This document shows positions 11,119-22,555 of a DNA stretch of 64,000 nucleotides, piece by piece. Numbering within the stretch: position 1 is the stretch's first letter; the number at the start of each line of letters is the position of its first letter. The stretch is from contig CP091739.1 of assembly GCA_022010095.1 (NCBI GenBank), positions 1,116,001-1,180,000 on the forward strand, given 5' to 3'. Both the position numbers and the translations under genes were made by a program. Origin of the DNA: Clostridium sp. (GTDB lineage Bacteria; Bacillota_I; Bacilli_A; RF39; UBA660). Under the pieces are notes generated by a model. That model was not told the origin of the DNA and did not search any database. It saw only the letters and a list, made by a program, of their open reading frames with translations.

Positions 11119-11212
11119 TTCCTATTGATAGAGTATGTTATAACTATTAATAATTTTTATTAGGCAGTTCTATAAAAAAATATTAATATGTATATAAATA
11201 AAATTCAATTAA

Positions 11213-11252
11213 AAAGACTAGATAATTTTTATAAAAGTTGTTTAGTTTTTTT
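11213..11252. terminator. Terminator between convergent genes
   Basis: AAAAAGACTAGATAA / TTGTTTAGTTTTTT hairpin with G-U pairs. It serves the dehydrogenase gene and, in reverse, the Rrf2 gene. Confidence 0.6.
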
Positions 11253-11668
11253 CTATAAAAAAAGAAGATCATTTTTAATAAATCTTCCAATGTTTTTACT
11301 ATCAACATAATTTGTTATAACTTCATCAAGACCTTTCCAAAAAAATTTAAAAGTCTTACATTCATTTTTTTCTTTCACAATCATCATGTACACAAAGAAC
11401 AGGAGTCAAATCCCTTCAGCAATTCTTAAAAATATCTCCAATTCTATATTCACTTGGCTTTCTATTTAATTTATATCCACCATTAATACCACGCAAAGAA
11501 TCTAAATAACCAGCTTTATTTAATAAAGATATAATTTGTTCTAAATATTTCATACTTATTTGTTGTCTACTTGATATCTCTTTCAAAGAAATAAAACTAT
11601 CGTCATTATTCATTGCTAAATCAGTCATTATTCTTAAAGCATATCTTCCCCTAGTAGATATTTTTCAT
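11253..11668 (-). CDS. Rrf2-family transcriptional regulator, frameshifted
   Basis: Minus strand. With one base removed near 11655 the N-terminus reads MKISTRGRYALRIMTDLA, the classic Rrf2/CymR/IscR start. The winged-helix follows (SLKEISSRQQISMKYLEQII; LLNKAGYLDSLRGINGGYKL). A second frame change near 11410 continues as AEGDLTPVLCVHDDCERK and NECKTF. The Cys residues of this C-terminal cluster are those that in IscR-like members bind Fe-S or sense thiols. About 138 residues, normal for the family. Its targets cannot be read from the window. Confidence 0.85.
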
Positions 11669-11722
11669 ATAAATCACTTCCACAAATAGTATATCATATA
11701 TTATAATATTTATGGTGTTATT

Positions 11723-12274
11723 ATGATATTAAATTTTTATATAAAAAGTATTTTTACATTATGAATTATATATTCTACCAATCTACATCATCATCAGAAT
11801 AATTTATTTAAGAAATAAAAAGATAGACGTAAAAAGAGAAGTAATACTACTATTATTTATTTTCGCAATTATAATGTTATTATCACAAACTATATTATGT
11901 GAATTTCACTTTAATAAATCAGTTTATATTAACAAAGGTATTCACAACAATAATTTTTATCCCATTTAAGATATTTTTATGATAGCTATATAAGTCACAT
12001 CAAATATGGAAATTACACATATTTTTATAATAAATCTACTTGGTAACATTATATTATTTATACCAATTGGATTTCTATTACCATATTTATATAAAAATAA
12101 AATGTAAAAACAGTTATACTTATTGGATTCACATTATCCTTATTTATAGAATTGTTTCAATTATTTTTTTGCCACGATGGACAGATATTGATGATATAAT
12201 TTTTAAATACATTTGGTACTTTAATTGGCTATCTATTATATAAATATTGTGATAAAATATATAATAGAGAGTGA
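11723..12274 (+). CDS. VanZ-like membrane protein, frameshifted
   Basis: Polytopic protein of about 180 residues. The conserved VanZ core is visible across frames: NLLGNIILFIPIGFLLPYLY, then VILIGFTLSLFIELFQLFLP, RWTDIDDIIF and NTFGTLIGYLLYKY. In glycopeptide-resistance clusters VanZ gives low teicoplanin resistance; most homologues are chromosomal with unknown role. It runs directly into the next gene (ATG 5 bp past the stop). Broken at several A/T runs. Confidence 0.8.
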
Positions 12275-12278
12275 TAGA

Positions 12279-13509
12279 ATGGATAATAAAAAAATTAGTA
12301 CTTATTATATCAGGAGTAGTATTCACATTAATTTTTTTACCACACTAATTGTAATTCTCATAAAGAATAATATAAAAAAACAAATGATAATGAAGAAAAA
12401 AATCTACACGATTACACTAATAAATGATGAAGAACAAAAATCAAATTAAAGGTAAAAAGGATAAAGTAATAAAACTTCCAAGTTATAATAAAAAAAGGAT
12501 TTAAATTTATTGGATTTGTGGATTCAAATGATAAAACTTATAATGATGAATATACAATTAGTGGTGATGAAACATTAACAGCTAAATATGAAGAGTTAAA
12601 TAATTATATAATTACTTTTGTTCCTGAAGAAAATGTAGACTATCCAGTACTAGCGGTATATTACAAAGAAAAAAATTAATAATGCCACTACCTCAAAAAA
12701 AGAAGGCTATATATTTAGTCATTGGGTAGATGAAAATAATAATATCTTTGATTATACAGAATATCCATACGAAAAGAGATATTACTTTAAAGGCAATATG
12801 GACCAAAAAAAGAAATAAAAAAAGATACACTATTAAATTTGACACAGATGGTGGAACTAAAATAGATAACCAAATAGTAAATGAAAAATGATAAAAATAA
12901 CAAAAACCTGGCAATCCTAAAAAAAAGAAGGTTATTGTTTTTACAGGATGGAAATATAATTCAAGCAACTACAATTTTTGATAAGTCAGTTAAAAAAAGA
13001 ATATGACTTTGAAAGCCACATACAATGAATTATTCTCATTAAACAAAGATATATTTAATTTAATAAATCTAAAGTATAAAAGAATTATCAAAAAAATTTG
13101 GAATTAAAGAAAATACAATAAAAAAACAAGGTATTATAAGTACAAATAAAGGTAAAGGGTACACAACAGATGGTAGTATTCTTTATAAAAAAATGGTTAC
13201 TATGCATACTTTAATTTCTTCATATTCACAAATGAAAATTACAATACAAAACTTAATAATCAAAAACCAGTTTATATAGCATTTGACACTGATATACTAT
13301 TTAGTAATTTTAAACATGAATATATCACAGAAGAGAATCTTAAATGCTTAGGTTATACAAATATAAAAATATGTTAAAAAAAGAAAAATATCTACAAATT
13401 TAATTATGGAAAATATATTATTGAACTTTATAATTATAATACTGACAAAGAAAAAAAGCATATGTATGGAATATTAATTAACAACATATTAAAAAAATTA
13501 AAATACTAG
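12279..13509 (+). CDS. Membrane-anchored InlB B-repeat (Listeria-Bacteroides repeat) protein, frameshifted
   Basis: N-terminal signal anchor (KLVLIISGVVFTLIF after repair), a charged linker, then repeats of the InlB-B/Flg_new type: KFDTDGGTKIDNQIVNE, GNPKKEGYCFTGWKYN, DMTLKATYNE, and a preceding degenerate copy with KKEGYIFSHWVDENNN and ITLKAIW. These beta-grasp-like modules occur in Gram-positive surface proteins. The C-terminal ~150 residues (FIFTNENYNTKLNNQKPVYI, AFDTDILFSNFKHEYITEEN) are not recognised; a segment near 13085-13140 (KELSKKFGIKENT) may be another small domain. Many frame breaks. Confidence 0.7.
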
Positions 13510-13526
13510 CAATAGTATTTTTTAAA
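13502..13526 (+). terminator. Rho-independent terminator
   Basis: AATACT / AGTATT stem with trailing T's overlapping the stop codon of the repeat protein. Confidence 0.6.
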
Positions 13527-13556
13527 TGGTACAATACAAATAGAGGTGGGGAAAAT

Positions 13557-13844
13557 ATGGTTATACAGTATGCATATCGATATGATGAAAAATTTGATGT
13601 ATATACAATTAGAAGATTAGATGGAGAAAGTTTAAATTATCATGTGCCACATGGTTTACTTATGAATATATATAGTTCAGGCAAGTATGATAAGAATGTA
13701 CTTAAAAGTATTATGGATTATGTACATTTTGATACTGAATGCATGAATGCAGTAGTTGACTTTAAAAGACGTGAATATGAAGATAGAGATATAGACTTCA
13801 TTATTCGTGAAATAGAAGAAGAATATACATTAAAATTACTATAA
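13557..13844 (+). CDS. Small hypothetical protein (95 aa)
   Basis: Intact frame MVIQYAYRYDEKFDVYTIRR...EEEYTLKLL with a good SD (GAGGTGGGG) and its own terminator. Acidic, soluble, no recognised domain. It appears to be a stand-alone unit. Confidence 0.7.
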   Translation: MVIQYAYRYDEKFDVYTIRRLDGESLNYHVPHGLLMNIYSSGKYDKNVLKSIMDYVHFDTECMNAVVDFKRREYEDRDIDFIIREIEEEYTLKLL

Positions 13845-13871
13845 TAAATTTATATAAAAAAATAAACAAGT

Positions 13872-13910
13872 GCAATACTAGATTACACATATTTTTAGTA
13901 TTGCTTTTTA
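13872..13910 (+). terminator. Rho-independent terminator
   Basis: GCAATACT / AGTATTGC stem, 17-base loop, T-run. Confidence 0.8.
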
Positions 13911-14045
13911 TTTATAATAAAAAAAATCTTATAAAATATGCATTCTAACTAAATATTAAGAATTCACAAAAAAATATCACAAAAAGCCAGAAAAACGTAT
14001 ATATTTAATAATAGATATATGTTATCATTACAATAGGTGATAGTA

Positions 14046-14786
14046 GTGAAATTAGTAATAGAAAATTTAACAAAAGAGTATGGAGAAAATTTAGTCCTAG
14101 ATGATGTATCATTTACATTTGAAAGTGGTAAAATATATGGTCTTTTAGGTAGAAATGGAAGTGGAAAAACCACATTTTTTAATTGTTTAGATGGATTAAT
14201 TCAATACAAAAAAAGGCAAATTCTTTATAGAAAATGAAGACAAATCAACTGAACAATTAGATTCAAATAACATAGGATTTGTTTTTAACAGATCCAATGC
14301 TACCAGAATTCCTAACAGGATATGAATTTATCAAAACATACATGGAAATAAATAAGATAGATGAAATAGACAAAAATAAATAAATATTTTTGAGAAAGTA
14401 TCACTAGATAAGAAAGATCAAGATAAATTAATAAAAGATTATTCATCAGGCATGAAAAATAAAGTTCAAATATTAATGTGCATTATTTCAAAACCAAAAA
14501 GTAATCTTACTAGATGAACCTTTAACTTCGATTGATGTAGTTGTTGCTAAAGAAATAAAAGATATTTTCAAGTCATTAAAAAAAGACCACATCATTATTT
14601 TCTCAACACACATTTTAGAACTCGCTACAAGTATGTGCGATGAAATAGCAATAATAAATAATAAAAAAATAGAACAAGTTGATTCAAATATAATAAAAAT
14701 CACCATCTTTCGAGAGTAAAATAGTGGAGATATTGACAAATGAAAAAAATGATATAAAAACTTCACAATTATATAAGAAAAATTAA
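14046..14786 (+). CDS. ABC transporter ATP-binding protein, frameshifted
   Basis: Walker A is GLLGRNGSGKTTFFN, Q-loop region NNIGFVLTDPML, signature KDYSSGMKNKVQIL, Walker B KVILLDEPLTSID, H-loop IIIFSTHILELA. About 245 residues, the size of single-domain exporter ATPases (EcsA/BcrA-like). I prefer the GTG at 14046, 8 bases past AGGTGA, over the in-frame GTG at 14037. Frames change at poly-A runs near 14210, 14280, 14380, 14500 and 14700. With the next gene it forms an ABC exporter; the substrate is unknown. Confidence 0.85.
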
Positions 14787-16338
14787 ATTTATCAATCATT
14801 GTCAATCAATTTATTTATTATTTATCACATGCATTTATATTATCTCATTTCTTTAATGAAGATTTAACTGGAGAATATGAAGTAAAAAGCAGGATTAAAT
14901 ATAGCATTTTTCATCACTAAAAATGTCTAAAAAAACAATTATCTGAAAAATTATTACTCACAGCACTTTTCATATTTATGTTTAAAAATCACACTGTTAT
15001 GTTTATATTTTACTATATCTTGTTTACAATTGTAATTTGCATAATCAGTAAAATCACAAAATTCACTATTAAAGAATATAACTTAATAAAACTATTGAAA
15101 TTTGATGCTAATGTATATGGTAAATATAAAATAAAAATATGCAATCTTTGAAAACCTATTTTTATCAAATACTACCAATTTTATTCATAAGTAAATTTTT
15201 TTAAATATAAGTATATTAACAAAAACACTAACAATACTATCAACAATATCAATAAAAAAATAATATTTGAATACTTCTTTTTTTACATAATATTAAGAAA
15301 AAAATAATTATACTTATAAAAGCAAACTATTTATTAAAAATTTGTAATTATTACAATCTTATCAGCACTAATAGTTGTATCTATTTTTAAAACAAATATA
15401 TATTCCAAATAATACAATGACTTACATTAATATTTTTACTAGTCATAATATCAATCTGTATATTAAAAAAATTATTCTCATATAATTATGTAAAAACTAT
15501 ATAAAGCTAATTTAAATGAAGAATTTATAATTAAGCAAAGAACAATCAACAATAACATCTATAAGGAAGAAGCATCACAAATAAGACCAGTCAACATAAC
15601 ATATGATATAAATCAAAAAAAGATGAAAAAAATACTGTATATAACTTTTTATTTATTATGTTCATAAAAAAAGGAATATTAAAAAAATAATATTGTAAAT
15701 CACAAAAGATTATACATATTAACATTGATAGTCACTATAATCGCATTACTTATACCATCAATATTAAATAAGAAAAAAACATAATTGATATTATTTTTTT
15801 AATTATAACTATGTATTATTTCTAATAGTTTATTTTTCTATGTCAATATTCATCATATTTTTTTATTCGTATGTTTTTATGGATATAGATAGATTTCTTG
15901 TGAACTATAATTTCTATCGTTCATCATCAAGTATCAAAGAAAATATGTTATTAAGACTTAAATACACCATCAAAAGAAATATAATTCCATCATTAGGATT
16001 CAGTATCACTATGATATTATACTATTTAATATATAACAATAATGCTGATATTTCAAAAGTAATAGTTCTATGTATTTTTACCTATTGTTTTATCAATATT
16101 CTATTCAATGTACCATTTATTTGGCTATTACTTATTTCAACCATATTCATTTGATGGAACAATAGTAAACAAATTTTATAAAGTCTTTGATGCTATTATT
16201 TGGTTTATCACTTATATATTATTTGATAACCAAATCAAACTTAATCTCTTATATTTATCAATTACAACGATAATATTATTTGTTATAAGTATAATATTTT
16301 TATTATGCTATCATTACAAAGGGAACAAGATCATTTAG
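14787..16338 (+). CDS. ABC transporter permease, heavily frameshifted
   Basis: Only hydrophobic segments are legible, across changing frames: LSEKLLLTALFIFMFKNH, VMFIFYYILFTIVICIISK, LFLIVYFSMSIFIIFFYSYV, IIPSLGFSITMILYYLIYNN, LLYLSITTIILFVISIIFLL. At least eight membrane segments and a charged loop (...INNNIYKEEASQIRP) near 15550. A start cannot be fixed: an ATG at 14921 overlapping an upstream stop, or coding fused to the end of the ATPase, are both possible. Length and topology resemble EcsB/ABC-2 type permeases. Confidence 0.6.
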
Positions 16339-16349
16339 AGTGAGGTAGT

Positions 16350-17153
16350 ATGAAAGAAGAAAAAAGAAATTATTTGAAGGAATTTAGATATGTATCATCA
16401 TTTATGATATTCATAGCAATATTTGGAATAGCATTTACATTTTTATCATTAGGTCTAGCATTTGGTATAGAATTTCTTATAGATAGTGAAAACCCTGCTA
16501 GCATTTTAGGGGAAATAGTTTTATATTGTGGAACTGCATATACATATTATGTTGGATACAGAATATTCTTAAAGAAATGGAATCAAAAAAATAAACACCA
16601 AATTAGATATGAAAAAAACTAAATATAGCAAAACTGATTTTTAAACATAATCGTATCAATTTTTAATAGTGAGATTCATATGGATAGTATGGCAACACAT
16701 AATAACTTTATTAAATTATAGTCCAGAAGATACAGAAGAAAGCATCAGCATAATTTTCTATATATATGGAATCATAATCGCACCAATACTTGAAGAAATA
16801 ATCTTTAGAGGCTACATCTTAAAAAAATATTAAAAAAAAGTATGGTACCTATACAGCAATCATATTATCATCTATAATGTTTGGACTATTTCATGGAACT
16901 TTTTACACAAGCAATACCATGTATATTTATAGGAATAGTCTTTTCAACACTTGCTGTAAAATATAAATCAATCTTACCATCAATAATAGTTCACATTATT
17001 ACTAATTTTATGTCATTTATAACAATAAATAATGAAATGCTATTAACAACAATAAAAGTAATAATAATAGTACTATCTGTAGTAGTAATAATATATTTAA
17101 TAATTATAAATTTCAAAAAGATAAAAAGAAATACTAAAAAGAAATTAAATTAA
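16350..17153 (+). CDS. CPBP-family intramembrane metalloprotease, frameshifted
   Basis: Polytopic protein with the CPBP (CaaX protease/bacteriocin-processing, formerly Abi) motifs: EEIIFRGYIL (motif 1 EExxxR), FGLFHG (motif 2 FxxxH) and IVHIITNFMS (motif 3 HxxxN/B). About 265 residues. It follows the ABC genes by 11 bp and is likely in the same operon; such proteases often accompany bacteriocin or peptide exporters. Frame breaks near 16620, 16830 and 16900. Confidence 0.85.
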
Positions 17154-17343
17154 GTTTCCTATTGCAATTTAAAAGTTTGTCATACATATTATTTACTTTT
17201 ATATGAACTATCAATGATAGTTATAGAAGTACTAAGTGGTATAAGTCACATTATTAATTAAAAATTCAATATAAACTAAATAAAAAAATCGATATCAAAA
17301 AAATATTAAGAATTTCAATTTAAATTGAGATTTACAAATATTT

Positions 17344-18453
17344 ATGATAAAAATTTTTCTCATGGAACAAAGAGAAATATTAAAAAAATTAGAAGATTAT
17401 AGTACACTAATCAATGATATTAAAATCAAATTAGATATTGACAGCAAAAAGAACAAAATAAGTGAACTTGAACTTATTTCTAATGATTCATCATTCTGGA
17501 ATGATATGGAAAATGCTAAGAATGTTTTAAGTGAACTTAAAGGACTCCGTGATATATGTAAAAAATATGACACTGTTAATGAATCTATCAATGACGTTAA
17601 TGATATAGTAAATACAGGTATCAATGAAGATGATATAGAACTTATCGAAACAGAGATGGAAAGTATAAACGAATCCTTATCAAAACTTAAATTATTCGCT
17701 CTTTTAAGTGGTGAATTTGATAGTAGTAATGCTTACGTAGAAATACATAGTGGCGCAGGTGGGACTGAAAGTAATGACTGGGCTAATATGATACTTAGAA
17801 TGTATACAAGATATTTTGATAAAAATGATTATAAATACGAAATAATAAGTAAACAAGATGGTGAAGAAGTTGGTATAAAAGGGTGTACATTGCTTGTTAA
17901 AGGATATTATGCTTTTGGATACTTAAAGGGTGAAACAGGAGTTCATCGTTTAGTTAGAATTAGTCCTTTTGATAGTAATAGTCGACGTCACACATCATTC
18001 GCATCTGTACTTGTCACACCAGAAATAAATAAAAATATGGATGTTGAAATAAAAGAAAGTGATTTAAGAATAGATGTATATCGTTCAAGCGGATGTGGAG
18101 GACAAGGCGTAAATACAACAGATTCTGCTGTTAGAATAACACATATCCCTACTGGTATAGTAGTATCAAGTCAAGTAGAACGAAGTCAACTTCGCAACAA
18201 AGAAATCGCGATGAATATGTTAAAAAATAAACTATTCCTTCTAAATCAAAAAGAATTCAATGACAAAATAAAAAGTCTCAAAGGAGACGTAATGGATGTC
18301 AACTTTGGAAGTGCAATTCGTAGTTACGTAATGTGTCCTTATACACTTGTAAAAGATACACGAAGTGGATATGAAACATCAAATGTTGACAAAGTACTTG
18401 ATGGAGATATAAAAGAATTCCTAGAATCATATTTAAAAAAATCTAACATTTAA
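17344..18453 (+). CDS. prfB: Peptide chain release factor 2
   Basis: Intact, 369 codons. RF2 ends translation at UGA and UAA and triggers peptidyl-tRNA hydrolysis. Visible: the class-specific stop-recognition tripeptide in LVRISPFDS, the catalytic GGQ in SSGCGGQGVNTTDSAVRITH, and a coiled N-terminal domain. The ATG at 17362 (MEQREILKKLED) matches homologue starts better than the upstream ATG. The programmed +1 frameshift (CUU UGA) that regulates RF2 in most bacteria is not visible: one uninterrupted frame runs from the start. RF2 supports the standard use of UGA as stop. Confidence 0.95.
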   Translation: MIKIFLMEQREILKKLEDYSTLINDIKIKLDIDSKKNKISELELISNDSSFWNDMENAKNVLSELKGLRDICKKYDTVNESINDVNDIVNTGINEDDIELIETEMESINESLSKLKLFALLSGEFDSSNAYVEIHSGAGGTESNDWANMILRMYTRYFDKNDYKYEIISKQDGEEVGIKGCTLLVKGYYAFGYLKGETGVHRLVRISPFDSNSRRHTSFASVLVTPEINKNMDVEIKESDLRIDVYRSSGCGGQGVNTTDSAVRITHIPTGIVVSSQVERSQLRNKEIAMNMLKNKLFLLNQKEFNDKIKSLKGDVMDVNFGSAIRSYVMCPYTLVKDTRSGYETSNVDKVLDGDIKEFLESYLKKSNI

Positions 18454-18482
18454 CATTTACGAAAGTAAGTGTTTTTTTAATT
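18451..18482 (+). terminator. Rho-independent terminator
   Basis: AACATTTAC-GAAA-GTAAGTGTT with G-U pairs and a T7 run right at the prfB stop. The remaining 240 bp up to 18725 are AT-rich with no gene that I can support. Confidence 0.75.
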
Positions 18483-18725
18483 AAAAAATATATCATTCAA
18501 AAAAATTAACAAATTTATACACAAATTATTAACATTTGTGAGCGATTTTTGTAAAAAAATATGATATTTAGCATTACATCAACAAGTCAAGAACAAATAA
18601 GCTTTCAACATAAAAAAATTCAACAAAATAAAATCTCAATATATGTAAAGTAAAAAACAAACAAAATTAAACACGTAGAAAAAAACATTTGAAAATTTGA
18701 TATAATTACACTGGAGTACTAGAAT

Positions 18726-19643
18726 ATGAAATGGTTTAAAAGAATAAACAGTGGTGAAATTAAAAATAGGGTTATTAAAAAGCAAAGTTTAAAGGGAGCA
18801 ATTCTATTCGTTGTTGGAACGTTAACATCTGCTTTATCATTTAATTTATTTTGTGTACCTAATAATTTCGTATCAGGAGGACTCGGAGGAGTAGGTATAA
18901 TACTTAATCACTTCTTTTCAAATATAAATATTAACTTAGTGATACTACTTGGCAATTTACTATTCATAATAATAAGTTTATTCACTCTTGGATTTAAAGA
19001 GTCCATTATGAGTATAGTTGGTGCTACTGTATTCACAGTATTTCTATATGCAACAACTGATATACCAGAACTAATCAATTTTAAATTTGATAATATATTA
19101 CTTTATGTACTAGGTTATGGTGTTGCGAGTGGTTTTGGAGAAAGCCTTGTTTACAAATCAGGATTCAATACAGGCGGAACAAGTATACTTGCTCGAATAC
19201 TTCAAAAATATATATCATTACCACTTGGTAAAATATTAAGATACATATCAATAATAATAATTTTTATGTGGTGGAGCAGTTTTTTTGGATACACTGCACT
19301 TATGTATTCTCTAATCATTATGGTAATATCTACTAGCATTGTTGATAAAATGTTGATAGGAATAAGTGATTCTAAAACATTTTTTTATCCATACAACTAA
19401 AGAAGACGAAGTAAAAGATTTCATATTAAAAAAATAATAGAAAGTGGTGTTACAGAATTTGATACAAAAGGAGCATACAGTCACAAAAGAAGAAAAATGC
19501 TTATGTGCGTTGTTCCAACCGAAAAATATACACTTCTTAAAAATGCAATACATGAAATAGATAGTGATGCTTTCATAGTAGTAAGTGATTGCTACGAAGT
19601 ACTTGGCGGAACTAAAAGGAAAAAATTGTCTTTTGACAATTAA
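18726..19643 (+). CDS. YitT-family (DUF161/DUF2179) membrane protein, one frameshift
   Basis: Five to six membrane helices in the first two thirds (GAILFVVGTLTSALSFNLFC, VPNNFVSGGLGGVGIILNHF). Motifs include SGGLGG and FNTGGTSILARIL. A soluble C-terminal DUF2179 domain follows (SDSKTFFIHTTKEDEVKDFI...YTLLKNAIHEIDSDAFIVVS). About 305 residues, usual length. The frame breaks at a T7 run at 19380. Members are common in Firmicutes with no established transport substrate. Confidence 0.88.
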
Positions 19644-19695
19644 ATAGATAATAATTATAATATATAGTTAAATAAATTATATCAAAGGAGGATAT

Positions 19696-20380
19696 ATGCA
19701 GTTAATAGAACTAAAAAAATATATAAAAAGATATCCTAATGGTGTTACAGCTTTATGTGATGTTAATCTTGAAATATCAAAAGGAGAATTTGTATTCATA
19801 ATAGGTGCATCAGGTAGTGGAAAAAGTACACTCATAAAACTTTTATATAGACAAGAAAAGCCATCTCGTGGTGAAGTATATGTAGGAGGAGTAAATGTTT
19901 CTAAACTTAGAAATGGTAAAGTATACAAATTAAGACGTAAACTTGGAATAGTTTTTCAAGACTACAAATTATTACCAAAACTAACAGTATATGAAAATGT
20001 AGCATTCGCTCTTGAAGTATATGGACTTCCAGAAAGCGATATTAGGAAAAGAACATTAAAAGCAATCGAACAAGTTGGTCTTAAAGATAAACTTAGAAGT
20101 TATCCTGATGAGCTTTCTGGAGGAGAACAACAAAGAGTATCAATCGCAAGAGCCATCGTAAACGATCCAAAAGTTCTTATATGTGATGAGCCAACTGGTA
20201 ACCTTGATCCAGAAACATCAATGGAAATAATGAACGTAATAGACAATATCAATAAAGACCTTGGTACCACTATAATAATGGCAACTCATGACAAAAGAAA
20301 TAGTCAACAAAATGAAAAAAAGAGTTATCGTTATAGAAAAAGGTTTAGTAGCAAAAAGATACTATGAAAGGAAGATATAA
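19696..20380 (+). CDS. ftsE: Cell division ATP-binding protein FtsE
   Basis: ABC ATPase that, with FtsX, activates a periplasmic or extracellular cell-wall hydrolase at the septum. Walker A GASGSGKSTLIKLLYR, Q-loop VFQDYKLLP, signature ELSGGEQQRVSIARA, Walker B VLICDEPTGNLDP, H-loop IIMATHDK. IELKKYIKRYPNGVTAL is typical of FtsE. About 227 residues. AAAGGAGG precedes ATG. One extra A at 20290 shifts the last 30 residues, which otherwise read EIVNKMKKRVIVIEKG. First gene of ftsE-ftsX-M23. Confidence 0.95.
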
Positions 20381-20382
20381 GA

Positions 20383-21295
20383 GTGAAGGCATTTAGAATT
20401 TTTAGGAAATAATATAAAAAGAATCATTTAAAGGTGTTTTTTTCGTAATTTCTCTTTATCATTAGCAAGCATATCATGTATAACAATAACACTTATATTA
20501 GTAGGATTTAGCATTCTTTTATCTTGCAATGTTAACAACTTCACAACTGAAATAGAAAAAGACATGACAATAGTTGTATTCTTAGAAAGAGGAGTTACAG
20601 AAACAGAAATAGAATCAATAGGTGTAAGACTTAAATCATTACCAAATGTAAAAGAAGATGGTGTTACATTTAATTCAAAAGAATCAGTTAAAAATGACAT
20701 GCAAAAAGAATCAGAAATATTTAACAGTATAATGGCACAATATACAGAAGAAACAAATCCACTTCAAGATACATACTTAGTTAAAGTAGATGACCTTGCT
20801 GATATAACTGAGACAGTAAATGAAATTAAAAAAATTGACAAAGTTGATATAGTTAAATATGGTGAAGGTAGCGTTGAAGAATTAGTTAAAATATTTGATG
20901 TTGTTAAAAAAATGTTACATATGTAGTAGTAATAGCCCTTATAATAGTTACAGCATTCTTAATATCAAACACTATCAAAAATTACAATTCAATCAAGAAG
21001 AAGAGAAATAGAAATAAGAAGACTTGTAGGAGCAAGCAATATATTTATACGCCAACCATTCTTCTTTGAAGGAATTATTTTAGGATTCATGGGATCAATT
21101 ATACCGGTACTAATATGTTGTTATGGATATAGTTATTTATATAAAAGATTAGGTGGGCAACTATTTACAGCAATAATCAAATTATTAAAACCAAGCACAA
21201 TCATATATACTTTAATGTTAATTTTAGTAGCAGTAGGTGTAGTAGTTGGAGCATTTGGTAGCTTTAAAGCAGTAAGGAAATATTTGAAAATATGA
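20383..21295 (+). CDS. ftsX: Cell division protein FtsX, frameshifted
   Basis: GTG start 2 bp after the ftsE stop. Topology is that of FtsX: N-terminal TM (SLASISCITITLILVGFSIL), an extracellular domain (DMTIVVFLERGVTETEIESI...NPLQDTYLVKVDD), then three TMs with VVVIALIIVTAFLISNTI and REIEIRRLVGASNIFIRQPF, the permease motif. It couples FtsE ATP hydrolysis to the M23 hydrolase encoded next. Frame breaks near 20405, 20440, 20910 and 20985. Confidence 0.93.
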
Positions 21296-22454
21296 TGAAG
21301 AAGATATTTAAAGTTATATTAATCATTTCTATTTCAATATTTATATTTATTAAAGTTGATAGTATTTATGCAGTTAATCAAAATTCATCACTAAAAGATT
21401 TAAAAAACAGTATGGCTAAACTTGATAAAAAAAGACAACAAGCAGCCGATCGCAAAAATCAAACAAAAAATGAAATCAAAAATATGGAAGGCGATATTGA
21501 TAAGATAAATAAAGATATCGAAGATAATAATAAAGCAATAGAAGACGCTTATGATAAAAATCGCAGACCTTGATGAAGAAATAATCAATAAACAAAAAAA
21601 GAAATAGATAACTTACTTTCATTTTTTTACAAGTATCCAAAGGAGAAAATGTTTATCTTGAATATGTTTTTCAAGCAAAAGACTTTACTGATTTTATATA
21701 TAGAGGTGCTGTTGTAGAACAACTTACTAAATATAATGATGAACTTATAGATGATATGTATAAGAAAATAGAAGAAAATAAAGCATTACAAGTTCAACTT
21801 CGAAAAGATATTGAAAAAAAGGCGAACAAACAATTAAAAACACTTGAAGAAAAATTAAAAGCTTCAAATTTAACGCTTGATGACTTAATCGAAGATGAAA
21901 CAGATGCTGAAAAAGAATATGAAGCTAGTAAAAAAGAAGTACAATATTATGAAAAAATATTCAAAGAAAATAAATGTAAAGAAACAACTAGTATTAATGA
22001 CTGTCTTGGAGTAGCATTTGCCAACAAGTTAACAAGACCAGTGAACAGTGGATGGATTAATAGTGAATGGGGCCTTCGTTATCATCCAACTAAGCATGTA
22101 TGGAGACTTCATAATGGTATAGATATTGGTGTATCAACTGGTACTAAAGTTTATGCATCTGCACCAGGTGTTGTTGTTAAAAAGATAGTTAGATCAAGTT
22201 GTGGTGGTAATGAACTTTATATTAGACATAATTTAAAAGGTGTAGGAACAGTTCAAACATATTACTACCATTTATCACAATTTAAAGTAAGCGTAGGAGA
22301 TAAAGTAGACACTAATACAGTAATTGCTTTAAGTGGAGGAGGAGAAAGTTATGATGCTTGTTCAACCGGACCACATCTTCACTTTGGAGTAAGTGTTACA
22401 TCTCCTAGCAGTAACAGTAAAAACAATCCAAGAAACTTTGTAAATTTTTCCTAA
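21292..22454 (+). CDS. FtsEX-associated M23 metallopeptidase with coiled coil (PcsB/EnvC-like)
   Basis: Overlaps the ftsX stop by 4 bp. Signal peptide (KIFKVILIISISIFIFIKVDSIYA), a long coiled-coil (~30-220; LKNSMAKLDKKRQQAADRKN, KALQVQLRKDIEKKANKQL), and a C-terminal lysostaphin-like M23 domain. The zinc ligands are in RLHNGIDIG (H...D) and TGPHLHFGV (HxH). This is the septal peptidoglycan hydrolase expected to be switched on by FtsEX. Two frame breaks near 21567 and 21625. Followed by a strong terminator. Confidence 0.92.
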
Positions 22455-22491
22455 AAAAAGGAAAAAAATTCAAAAACTAGATATTATTAAG

Positions 22492-22524
22492 AGAATTCAT
22501 ACATTTTGAATTCTTTTTTTATTT
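22492..22524 (+). terminator. Rho-independent terminator
   Basis: AGAATTCA / TTGAATTCT hairpin followed by T8; ends the ftsEX operon. Confidence 0.85.
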
Positions 22525-22555
22525 TTTTATGCTATTATTATATTGGTGAAGAAAC

